Below are positions 18,155 through 26,191 of a stretch of 64,000 nucleotides of DNA, piece by piece. The first letter of the stretch is position 1. Each line of letters opens with the position of its first letter. Origin of the DNA: Bog-532 sp963742875 (GTDB lineage Bacteria; Actinomycetota; Actinomycetes; Streptosporangiales; Streptosporangiaceae); assembly GCA_963742875.1 (NCBI GenBank), contig CAVUNO010000005.1, forward strand, positions 186,001-250,000, read 5' to 3'. The translations under genes and the position numbers were made by a program. The notes under the pieces are model-generated. The model did no database searches, had not been told where the DNA came from, and worked only from the letters and a program-made list of their open reading frames with translations.

Positions 18155-18292
18155 TGTGGTCTCGTTGCTGCCACGGTGTTAGAACTAGAGCGCCCGGTGG
18201 TGTTGCTGACCAGCGATCCGGACGATCTTGCCAGGCTCGTTGAAGAACCAGAGCGGCCGAAGGCGCAGCGCATCGCCGTCGTGCACGTGTGA
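18155..18292 (+). pseudogene. C-terminal fragment resembling a PIN-domain (VapC-type) protein
   Basis: In the frame that runs past the shifted nrdJ end, the last 45 codons read CGLVAATVLELERPVVLLTSDPDDLARL and end in a short beta strand, RIAVVHV. The pattern (small residues after LVAAT, then VVLLTSDPDDL) is the last part of a PIN nuclease, where the Ser/Thr-x-Asp of TSDPDDL supplies an acidic residue. No N-terminal part with the first catalytic Asp exists upstream, since nrdJ ends 68 bp before. It is a remnant at best. Confidence 0.4.
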
Positions 18293-18308
18293 TCACGTCC
18301 CGGTCTGA

Positions 18309-18909
18309 TCATGCCCGGCGGATGGTGGCCAGCCACGACTGCGCGCTCGCGACCGGGAGCCCCCGATTCAGGTCGAAGGTGCCCACCGTGATGCCGGGGA
18401 CGGTCCAGCCGTCACGGAAAGCGGCCCGCAGTTCATCCTGGCTGACCCGGCGAGGGCCGAAGTCACCTGGCTGACGTTCGCTGAAGCACATCAGGTAACA
18501 GGTGCCGGCCACCCCGCAGAGCGGAAGCCAGGCTCGAGACGTAACGGGCGCGTGCGTCGTCGTCGAAGACATGGAACAGTCCGCAGTCGATGACCGTGTC
18601 GAAAGCCAGCCCCAACTGCCCCAGGTCCAGCGCGTCCGCCACCACGAAACGCGCCATCAGGGCCCGTTCGGCGGCCTTGTCGCGCGCCCGTTCTATAGCG
18701 CGCGGCGAGATATCCACGCCCATGGCGTCCGCGCTGGCCGCCGCGGCCAGCAGTGTCTGCTCACCGGTCCCGCAGCCCACGTCGAGAACCCGGCCGCCCA
18801 GTAGCCCGCGGCTGGCCAGCTGGGCGAAAGCAGGCTGCGGCCGTCCGATGTCCCAGGGTGAGAGCACGCCTTCCGCGTACGCTTCGTCCCAGCCGGGCGG
18901 TGTCGTCAT
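18309..18909 (-). CDS. Class I SAM-dependent methyltransferase (frameshifted)
   Basis: Small methyltransferase of the UbiE/thiopurine-like type, about 200 aa when repaired. The first frame (18909 downwards) has the opening GWDEAYAEGVLSPWDIGRPQPAFAQLA, the SAM motif VLDVGCGTGEQTLLAAA, ARFVVADALDL and FDTVIDCGLFHVFDDDARARYVSSLASALRG. One extra base around 18508-18512 then shifts the frame; the rest (GTCYLMCFSERQPGDFGPRRVSQDELRAAF, ending with SAQSWLATIRRA) is in the neighbouring frame to 18309. No neighbour tells its substrate. The indel may be a sequencing error or a true inactivation. Confidence 0.75.
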
Positions 18910-18939
18910 CCGTGCCCGATACCCGCCGCCGCGGCGCGG

Positions 18940-19257
18940 CTATTCCTCGTAGCGGGTCGGCGGGAACGGCGCACGCTGGCCCTCGATCAGCAGCTCGTTC
19001 TCATCTTCCTCGCGCCGGATCTCGGCCCGCTCCTCCTGGTACTGCTCGGTATCCCGGACATCGGTATCCAGCGGCGGAGTGTCGGTGGCCGGTGGCACGT
19101 CGTCGGGATTGAACGGATCGAGACCCACCTCGACGCGTTCGTCCTCCGCCTCGTGGGCCAGCACGTCATCATCGAGGTTCTTCTCCGGCAGGCCACCGTG
19201 CACGTGGCGGTCCTTGTGGAATAGGCCGTCGGCCTCGTCTGAACTTCGTGAACCCAT
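18940..19257 (-). CDS. Small acidic hypothetical protein
   Basis: A 105-aa, strongly charged and probably disordered protein (SDEADGLFHKDRHVHGGLPEKNLDDDVLAHEAEDE at the N-terminus, many Asp, Glu and Arg afterwards). I do not recognise a domain. It shares composition with small actinobacterial proteins of unknown role. The ATG at 19257 is preceded on the minus strand by GGGAGGCGTC, a good ribosome site, which supports it as a real gene. The methyltransferase gene follows on the same strand 30 bp downstream. Confidence 0.6.
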   Translation of the reverse strand: MGSRSSDEADGLFHKDRHVHGGLPEKNLDDDVLAHEAEDERVEVGLDPFNPDDVPPATDTPPLDTDVRDTEQYQEERAEIRREEDENELLIEGQRAPFPPTRYEE

Positions 19258-19529
19258 GACGCCTCCCGTACCCGGCCGGTGCGGCCATATTCATCCACCT
19301 GGCCGCCTCCGGCTCAACGATGTCACACCCGGAAATGACGGGCGGCCCGCACCCGCCCGCACCCACACGTATCCGCCCGGCGCCGGCCGTCCTGACGCGA
19401 GCCGGCCGTTCCCGGCAGAGGACGAAGGGCCCGCCGGCCAGGGTCGTCGGGCACAGCTTCACCCGGATGCTGGGTCCGCGCCTGGCCCTGGCCTGCCCGG
19501 GCACGGAACGGCGTCTGATTCTCGGCATA

Positions 19530-20027
19530 ATGGCGAGGGTGTATCAGCCGGAGATCCAGGTCAGGCCCGTCGGTGATGGCGACCGCCCGATGATCGCCTG
19601 GCTCATGGTGGAACTCTGGGGCTCCGCGCAGCAGATCGTTCATCAGACCGTCTTCCGGCCCGCCGAACTGCCCGGGCTGATCGCCGAGCGGGCCGGTCGG
19701 CTGGTGGGACTGCTCACCTACCACGCGGACGGCGGGGCGCTGGAGGTCGTGACGCTCAACGCGCTCGAGCGCCGTACCGGCGTGGGCACCGTCCTGATGG
19801 AGACCGTGGCCGCCGACGCCCGGCGGCTGCGGTGTCAAGAGATCCGGCTGACGACCACCAACGACAACCTGGACGCGATCCGCTTCTACCAGCGGCGCGG
19901 CCTGCGGCTGGTGGCCCTGCGCCCGGGCGCCGTCGACCGTGCCCGGCTCGAAAAGCCGGAAATTCCGCGGGCCGGCGCCTACGGAATTCCGCTGCGCGAC
20001 GAAATCGACCTCGCGCGCCGCGTATGA
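19530..20027 (+). CDS. GNAT family N-acetyltransferase
   Basis: Acetyl-CoA-dependent acetyltransferase of unknown substrate. The core is visible as IQVRPVGDGDRPMIAWLMVELWG (beta1-alpha1), RLVGLLTYHADGGALEVVTLNALERRTGVGTVLMETVAADAR (beta4 and the acetyl-CoA loop, with Arg-Arg-x-Gly-Val-Gly in the usual Q/RxxGxG/A position) and IRLTTTNDNLDAIRFYQRRGLRLV (the NxxAIxFYxxxGF block). The frame opens at 19320 but the conserved domain starts at residue 6 from the ATG at 19530, which is therefore chosen; that ATG has no clear ribosome site. The protein from there is 165 aa, normal for the family. It has no obvious functional neighbour. Confidence 0.85.
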   Translation: MARVYQPEIQVRPVGDGDRPMIAWLMVELWGSAQQIVHQTVFRPAELPGLIAERAGRLVGLLTYHADGGALEVVTLNALERRTGVGTVLMETVAADARRLRCQEIRLTTTNDNLDAIRFYQRRGLRLVALRPGAVDRARLEKPEIPRAGAYGIPLRDEIDLARRV

Positions 20028-20320
20028 GAGCGCGTTTGAACCGCCACGCCCCGCAAGCCGTATAGGCGTCGATAACGAGACGAAATTCCGGAAAAATGCT
20101 CCCTGCTCACCGCTCGGCGCGCACGATTCTTACAGATGGCGCCGTAAGCGATACTTGACGTGCCTGCGGCGGCGGGGTCCATCATGGGGAAGCAGCGACG
20201 GCCCGCCCCTACCGGATCATGGAAGTACCCGACATGAATCTCACCCCCCGGGGTCCATCCGTGTGCTGACGTGCACGGCTGGTTATGCGCTATACAGGGG
20301 AGTAGGTGCGAGGAAGCGAG

Positions 20321-22738
20321 ATGCTGCCAAACGACAGAATTCAGCCCGCGGCGCCAGCCGTGCCCGGTCGGCTCGCCCGCGTCGTTAATGCTTTCCGGCG
20401 GGCTCCGCTTCCGCTGAAGATCGGCCTGATCGTGCTCGCGATCATTCTCAGCGGGCCGGAGATCGGCATCGTCCTCCTCGCGGCCATGGTCTACGCCGTG
20501 TACGCGGTGGTCAAGGGACGCCCCACCCTGCTCGCGTCGCTGTCGGTCGCCGTCTGGGGGCTGGTGGCGGCCGGTTTCGCCGGGGCCAGCACATCCTGGC
20601 TCTACCTGCTGCTCATCCTGCCGTTCACCGTCGCGGTGGCCGCCCATGCTGGCCCGCTGGCCCGCTGGCACGTGCCCTGCCGCACCGTGGCCTGGGCTCT
20701 GCTCTGGTCGATTCCGGTCGGGGTCGGGGCCCTGCGCGGCTGGCCCGCCGAGCCGTTCATCGGCATCGCCGCCGCCTGGCTGATCGCCTGCATCGTCCTC
20801 GTCTGGCGGCTGGCCAAGGGGTCGCAGGAGGCGCACCTCTACGGGGCCGAAACGGGCCGCGGGACAGGAGCACATGGGCCGCCGGGTAGCGGCGTGGGCG
20901 CACCGAACGGCGCGTACGGCGTGCGGGCGCAGGCGGCCGCCGCCCCGCATGACCCGGCCGCCCGCGACCAGCCGACCGTCGAATCGCTGCCGGACATCTC
21001 GGTGGCCGAGGCGATGGCCGAGCTCGACAGGATGATCGGGCTTGCCCCGGTAAAAGAGCAGGTCAGGTCGATTGCCGCGTCAATCGAGGCCGCCCGGCGC
21101 CGCGCCATTGCCGGCGTCGTCACCGAAAAGCCGATGCGCCATTTTGTCTTCCTGGGGCCGCCTGGCACGGGCAAGACCACCGTTGCCCGGGTGGTCGCGA
21201 AAATCTTCTATGCGTTTGGCCTGCTGGAAAAGCCGACGGTCGCCGAAGCGCATCGCGCTGACCTGGTCGGGGAGTATCTCGGCGCCACCGCGATAAAGAC
21301 CAGTGAGCTGATCGATTCCGCGCTCGGCGGGGTGCTTTTTATCGACGAGGCTTACAGCCTGGTCAATGAGGGTGACGGCCAGAGCGACCGGTTCGGTATC
21401 GAGGCCGTCCAGGCCCTGCTCAAGCGGGCCGAAGACGACCGGGAAAACCTGATAATCATCCTGGCGGGCTACGAGAAACAGATGGAAACGTTTCTGGGCT
21501 CGAATCCGGGACTGGCCTCCCGCTTCGCCACCAGGATCAAGTTTTCCAGCTACGCGCCCGCCGAACTGCTGGCCCTGGCGGAGTCGCTGCTGGATCGGCG
21601 CAGCGAGAACCTCGACGCCGACGCCCGGCCCGCCCTGTGGCGCATGCTGGAAGACGTGGGCCGCCGCCGGCTCACCGACGAGCTGGGCAACGGGCGGTTC
21701 ATCCGCAGTCTGCTGGAGAAGGCGGGACAGGCCCGCGACGTCCGGGTGATGACGACGGGCGCCGAGCCGGGGCCGGAGGAGCTGGTCACGATCCAGGCCG
21801 GTGACCTTCAGCGGGCCTTCGCCGAGCTGACCTCCCGGCTGCGCGGCTATACCGACACCCCGACCCTCGAAAGCGCGTTCGCCGAGCTGGACGAGCTGAT
21901 CGGACTGGAGCCGGTCAAGCAGCAGGTCCGGGCGATCGCGGCCCAGTTGCAGGTCGCGAAGCTGCGCGGCCGGCAGGGCCTGACCAGCCAGCCGCCGACC
22001 CGGCATTTCGTCTTCACCGGGCCGCCGGGTACTGGCAAGACCACAGTGGCGCGCATCCTCGGGCGCATCTTTGCGGCCCTCGGCCTGCTCGTCCGCCCCG
22101 AGGTGGTCGAGGCCCAGCGCGCCGATCTGGTCGGCGAGCATCTCGGCGCGACCGCGATCAAGACCAGCAAGCTGGTGGATTCCGCCCTCGGCGGGGTGCT
22201 GTTCATCGACGAGGCGTATTCGCTGCACAACGAGGGTTACTCCGGCGGCGACGCGTTCGGTGCCGAAGCCGTCCAGACACTGCTCAAGCGCGCCGAGGAC
22301 GACCGGGACCGGCTCGTCATCGTGCTGGCCGGCTACCCGGCCGACATGGACCGCTTCCTGCGCAGCAATCCGGGGCTGGCCTCCAGGTTCGGCACCCGCA
22401 TCGAGTTCCCGAGCTACTCGCCGCAGGACCTGGCCGACATCACCACCCTGCTCGCCGAGCAGGCCGGCGACGCGTTCGACGCCGACGCGGTGCACGTACT
22501 TGGCGGGATCTTCCGCCACGCTGGCGGTGTGGAGCGGCGGATCAACGATCTCGGCAACGGCCGGTTCGCGCGCTCCCTGTTCGAGCGCGCGTGCGCCCAC
22601 CGGGATGTCCGCGTGGTACGCCTCGGCGAGGCCGCAACCGCGGAGGATCTCACCACCGTGACCGCCGGCGACCTCCGCGCCGCCTACCGCGAGCTGGCCG
22701 GCGAGCAGGCGATCGGGTTCACCAGCCCGGCGCTGTAG
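20321..22738 (+). CDS. Membrane protein with tandem CbbX/SpoVK-type AAA+ ATPase domains
   Basis: An 805-aa protein. The N-terminal ~165 residues contain four or five hydrophobic helices (LKIGLIVLAIILSGPEIGIVLL and LLLILPFTVAVAA among them), which is unusual for the family. A linker leads to two AAA+ domains. Domain 1 (about 230-490) has Walker A GPPGTGKTTVAR, Walker B VLFIDEAYSL and the FATRIKF arginine region; domain 2 (about 525-790) has the same motifs (GPPGTGKTTVAR and VLFIDEAYSLHN). Both look active. Similar tandem domains occur in CbxX/CfqX proteins and in EccA of type VII secretion, but no ESX gene is near. ATG at 20321 follows GAGGAAG; a GTG at 20306 lies upstream. A membrane-anchored remodelling ATPase is the best description. 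Confidence 0.85.
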   Translation: MLPNDRIQPAAPAVPGRLARVVNAFRRAPLPLKIGLIVLAIILSGPEIGIVLLAAMVYAVYAVVKGRPTLLASLSVAVWGLVAAGFAGASTSWLYLLLILPFTVAVAAHAGPLARWHVPCRTVAWALLWSIPVGVGALRGWPAEPFIGIAAAWLIACIVLVWRLAKGSQEAHLYGAETGRGTGAHGPPGSGVGAPNGAYGVRAQAAAAPHDPAARDQPTVESLPDISVAEAMAELDRMIGLAPVKEQVRSIAASIEAARRRAIAGVVTEKPMRHFVFLGPPGTGKTTVARVVAKIFYAFGLLEKPTVAEAHRADLVGEYLGATAIKTSELIDSALGGVLFIDEAYSLVNEGDGQSDRFGIEAVQALLKRAEDDRENLIIILAGYEKQMETFLGSNPGLASRFATRIKFSSYAPAELLALAESLLDRRSENLDADARPALWRMLEDVGRRRLTDELGNGRFIRSLLEKAGQARDVRVMTTGAEPGPEELVTIQAGDLQRAFAELTSRLRGYTDTPTLESAFAELDELIGLEPVKQQVRAIAAQLQVAKLRGRQGLTSQPPTRHFVFTGPPGTGKTTVARILGRIFAALGLLVRPEVVEAQRADLVGEHLGATAIKTSKLVDSALGGVLFIDEAYSLHNEGYSGGDAFGAEAVQTLLKRAEDDRDRLVIVLAGYPADMDRFLRSNPGLASRFGTRIEFPSYSPQDLADITTLLAEQAGDAFDADAVHVLGGIFRHAGGVERRINDLGNGRFARSLFERACAHRDVRVVRLGEAATAEDLTTVTAGDLRAAYRELAGEQAIGFTSPAL

Positions 22739-22749
22739 TCCGGGCCGGA

Positions 22750-24126
22750 TCAGCCGCCAGACCCGCCAGAACCGCCAGGCCCGTCCGGTCGGCCGAAGCC
22801 GCCCCCGCCGGGAGTTTCGACCACGAAGACGTCCCCGGCCTCGGCCTGGACCGAGTCGCAGCCGCTCATCGGCGTCACGGAACCGTCCGGGTGCGCCATC
22901 CAGTGCCGCCCGAGCGCGCCCGGCGAACCGCCTGCCATGCCGAACGCGGGGACGCGGCGATGCCCGCTGAGCGTCGTGACTGTCATCGGCTCGAGGAAGC
23001 GAAGCCGCCGCACACCGCCGTTCCCGCCGCGCCAGCGCCCCTCCCCGCCGCTGCCCTGGCGGATCTCGTACGACTCCGGCTGCACCGGGTAACGCCATTC
23101 GAGGACTTCAGGATCGGTGAGCCGGGAGTTGGTCATCTTCGTTTGCACCACATCGGCCCCGGCGAACCCGTCGCCCGCGCCGGATCCGCTGGCTACCGTC
23201 TCGTAATACTGGTACCGCGCGTTGCCGAACGTCACGTTGTTCATCGTCCCCGATCCCTCGGCCATCGCGCCGAGCGCCGCGTACAGCGCCCCGGTGACCG
23301 CCTGCGAAGTCTCTACGTTGCCGGCCGCGACGGCGGCCGGGTACTCCGGCGACAGCATCGTGCCCGGCGGGATGATCACGTTTACCGGCTTCAGGCACCC
23401 GGAGTTCTGTCGATCAGCACGCCCTCTTCCCCGACGCGCCGGCTGAACGCGGGCATCGATCCGGGGGAAATGCCGCCTATTTCCGCGTGGTGCCCGCGTG
23501 GCCGCCGTCGGCGTCGAAGATCGCGCAGGAGAAGTCCAGCCGCTCCTTGATGTTGACCGAATGGGCGGTGGACTGTAGCCGGACCCCCATCTGCTCGGCG
23601 ACCGACATGAACAGATTGTTGAAGATCTCCAGCATGACCGGATCGGCTCCAGCGAGGGCGGATGGGGAGGCAGTAGGGGGGATGGGGAGGTGGCTGGCTG
23701 CGCCGTCACCCGGGACAGCAGCAGATCCGAGCGCTCCGTAACGGCCGCGCGCCAGCCAGGCTCGACGATGGTCGTGGCCAGGTTCTCCGCGATGATCGCC
23801 GGCCCGTCGACCGCCTGCCCCATGATGTCCGCGAGCCCGAGCCCGTACGCGGCGAGCACCCCGGCGAGGGGATGGATGAGCACCCTGGTCATGCCGAGGG
23901 CATCGGCTACGGCGCAGGCGTGCTGGCCGCCCGCGCCCCCGAAGGTGGAAAGCACGTACCGGGTGATGTCGTAGCCGCGCTGTACGGAGATCTTCCTGAT
24001 CGCGTTGGCCATGTTCTGCACGGCGATCTCGAGGAATCCGGCGGCGACCTGCTCGGGGCCGCGCCGGTCACCGCTCGCCTGCTCGATCTCCCGGCTCAGC
24101 GAGGCGAAGAGCGACCCGGGGGCTGC
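22750..24126 (-). pseudogene. Degenerate 5-oxoprolinase / hydantoinase (HyuA-HyuB)
   Basis: On the minus strand the sequence begins in the C-terminal part of a HyuA domain (LFASLSREIEQASGDRRGPEQV, then ITRYVLSTFGGAGGQHACAVADALGM) with no ATPase-like N-terminal half. After about 23700 the HyuB start is present in another frame (DPVMLEIFNNLFMSVAEQMGVRLQ and SVNIKERLDFSCAIFDADGG, 23650-23500), followed by HAEIGGISPGSMPAFSRR in a further frame, so a piece of HyuB is deleted between FDADGG and HAEIGG. The C-terminal HyuB (LKPVNVIIPPGTMLSPEYPAAVAAGNVETSQ through VETPGGGGFG) returns in the first frame. At least three frame changes and two deletions rule out a working ATP-dependent amidohydrolase. 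The 5' edge touches the stop of the neighbouring gene. Confidence 0.85.
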
Positions 24127-25753
24127 TCAGTCCCCGGACTCCGGGGTGAGATCACGCAGCGAGGCGGCCAGGGCGACGCGGTCGCCGCCGGACGCCTCGA
24201 TCACGTCCATCAGGACGTGCAGCACCTCATGCCGGTCCTGGTCCGCGTCGAGCAGCCGCTGCGCGGCCTCCCAGAGGGCGGGCGGGTCGCCGCGCCACAG
24301 CCGGTCGGCCAGCTGGAGGTGCTGCTCGAGATGGCGCTCGCCGGTGCCGGTGTCCTCGTGCGCGGCGGCGAGCAGAGCGCGCCGCCCGTCCGGGTCCGCC
24401 GGGTTGAGACTGGCCAGGTCGATGCCACCCACCCGGCCGTGCAGTAGCGGGAACGCGAAGGCCCGCCGGGGCAGCGCCTCCAGGTCGCTGTCCGGGAGCA
24501 GCCGCGCGACCAGAGCCGAATCGAGGCCGAACTCCGCCGGGTCCCGGTACGCCCAGCCGAACGGCCCCATCGCATTGAACACCGCGTCGAGGGTGCCGCT
24601 GACGGTCTTCTCGTCCAGGCCGCGGCGCCGTCCCGCCCAGCGGACCCAGGCGAGCAGCACGTGCGGCATCGCCTCCTGCTCCTCCGGCAGCAGCATGACC
24701 TTGCGCGGCAGCCAGTTCAGCAGGAACGTCTCGACCTTGACCGGGCTCGTCCGCAGCGGCCGGCCGAAGTCCTGGTCGCAGCCGTAGTCGATGATCCGGT
24801 CGGCGCAGTGGCTAGCCGAGCTGCGGTCCGACAGATCCTCGGCCTCGTCCGAGGCGAGGAATTCGGCCGCGAGCATGGCGCGGCGGTCCTTGCTCCACGG
24901 TCGGCGCTTGCCGGTACTGCCGCCCGGGCCGACCTGCCCGACGAGCCCGGCGGGGCCGACGGGCCGACCGGAGCCCGCGGAGGGGGGCAGCGCCCGGAAT
25001 CCGCGCCCGGATGAACGCGTGGTACGACGGGAACGACTCGCTGACCGGGGGGCTGGCGGCCGCGTCGGTCTCCGCGAGCGCGGCCTCGAGCATGCGCCGC
25101 GCCACCGGCGCGTCCAGCGGCTTGAAGCCGTTCCGGTCGCCCTCGCCGTCCGGCTTGCGGCACAGCTCCAGCAGCTTGGTCACCTGTGACGTGACCCAGC
25201 CGTCCCGGATCATCCCGCCGACGTTGTAGTCCACCACCGTGACCAGCGCATGCGGTTCGGTGCCGCCGTAGCTGAAGATGCACACGACCTCGTCGGTGTC
25301 GCCGTGGGCGTCGCTGTTCAGGTAGCAGTCCGACCCGGTGACCGCGCCCAGATGCTGCGCCCAGTTGGGGCTGCGGACCCCGCGCTCCATCAGCTCCAGC
25401 GCCGCCTGCTCGGCCTTGGACGCCTGCCGCGGCGTGCCCAGGCAGGCGATGCCGGACAGCAGCGCGAGCGCGGCGGGGCTGCTGCGCCGGGCGGCGTAAT
25501 CGACCAGTCCCTCGCCGACCAGCCGTTCGACGTCCGCCCCGCGCCGGTTCTCGCCGCGCTGCCCCCACCATGTGCCGAGCAGCTCGCTCACCATCAGTTC
25601 CGCGTCCAGCGGGCTTCGGACCGCGAGGAGCTCGCGCGCGGCGCGGAGAAGCTCGTCGAAGAGCGCGTTCGGGGGCACGGCGGATGCCGCTGACCCATCC
25701 TGGCGGCTGCCTCCGCCGGGGGATGGACTGCGTCGTCGGCTCTGCGGACTCAC
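24127..25753 (-). CDS. Conserved actinobacterial protein of unknown function (frameshifted)
   Basis: I do not recognise a described domain. The first frame starts with the disordered MSPQSRRRSPSPGGGSRQDG, then an ordered helical body (NALFDELLRAARELLAVRSPLDAELMVSELLGTWWG) and a segment with GAVTGSDCYLNSDAHGDTDEVVCIFSYGGTEPHALVTVVDYNVGG that looks like a beta-rich core. At about 24996-24997 one extra base changes the frame; the continuation RALPPSAGSGRPVGPAGLVGQ, then AMLAAEFLASDEAEDLSDRSSASHCADRIIDYG, is in the next frame to 24127. Repaired, the protein has about 540 aa. Gly-Pro-rich linker between halves. It lies upstream of the oxoprolinase remnant on the same strand, but nothing supports a shared role. 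An enzyme-like or scaffold protein are both possible. Confidence 0.7.
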
Positions 25754-26152
25754 CTTGATACCCTCTCAGATCTGTATATGTGGAAGCTACGCTACGCTGC
25801 AATGCCCCCCGTAGTTTCGGGCAGAATCGGCGTGTTGCGCCGGGTGCCCGGAAGGAGAGGCACAGCGGGATGCGTTTTGCCCCTTGCGCCCTGCTCGCGA
25901 CTTCGCCGTCACTGGCACCAGGTATCGCCACCTGGCCGCAACGGTGCCGGGAATGTGGCACGCTTGTCTGAATAACTGCTGCGAATAGCCGCCGTGTCGG
26001 CGGCCGTCCAGGGACGATAGGGGGAACGGCCGTGGCACGGGCGCGACTCCGCTCGCTGTGACGTACCCGGAACCGCTGACATCGCGCCGTTTGGCCCGTA
26101 AGGGAGACGAGTTGGCCCGTAAGGGCGACGAGGGAGCAGGAAGGAGCTGCCG
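25754..26152. other. Intergenic region between divergent unknown gene and PP2C regulator
   Basis: About 400 bp. It contains a two-copy 21-bp tandem repeat (see 26091-26132) and is locally richer in A/T around 25760-25800, where the minus-strand promoter probably lies. Frames that cross it show no recognisable protein. Confidence 0.4.
26091..26132. repeat. Two-copy 21-bp tandem repeat upstream of PP2C regulator
   Basis: TTGGCCCGTAAGGG, an A or C, then GACGAG occurs at 26091-26111 and again at 26112-26132, with one base different. It stands about 20 bp before the start region of the PP2C gene and could be a regulator site or a slippage product. Confidence 0.6.
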
Positions 26153-26191
26153 ATGGCAGGTCGGTGCATGAGGCACCGGTGCCCGCGGTGA
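26153..26191 (+). other. 12-codon open frame overlapping the start of the PP2C gene
   Basis: ATG at 26153 follows a strong ribosome site (AGGAAGGAG) and reads 12 codons, MAGRCMRHRCPR, to a TGA at 26189-26191. This stop overlaps a GTG (26188) in the PP2C frame in the form GTGA. Either it is a translationally coupled leader peptide or an indel hides the true N-terminus of the PP2C protein. Confidence 0.35.

Noticed and set aside
18088..18292. Extension of NrdJ by about 70 residues
   Set aside because: The true C-terminus with CxxC pairs ends at 18087 in the adjacent frame; the extension results from a frameshift.
21080..23098. 672-codon minus-strand frame opposite the AAA ATPase
   Set aside because: It crosses both AAA domains in antisense and the following pseudogene; no motif.
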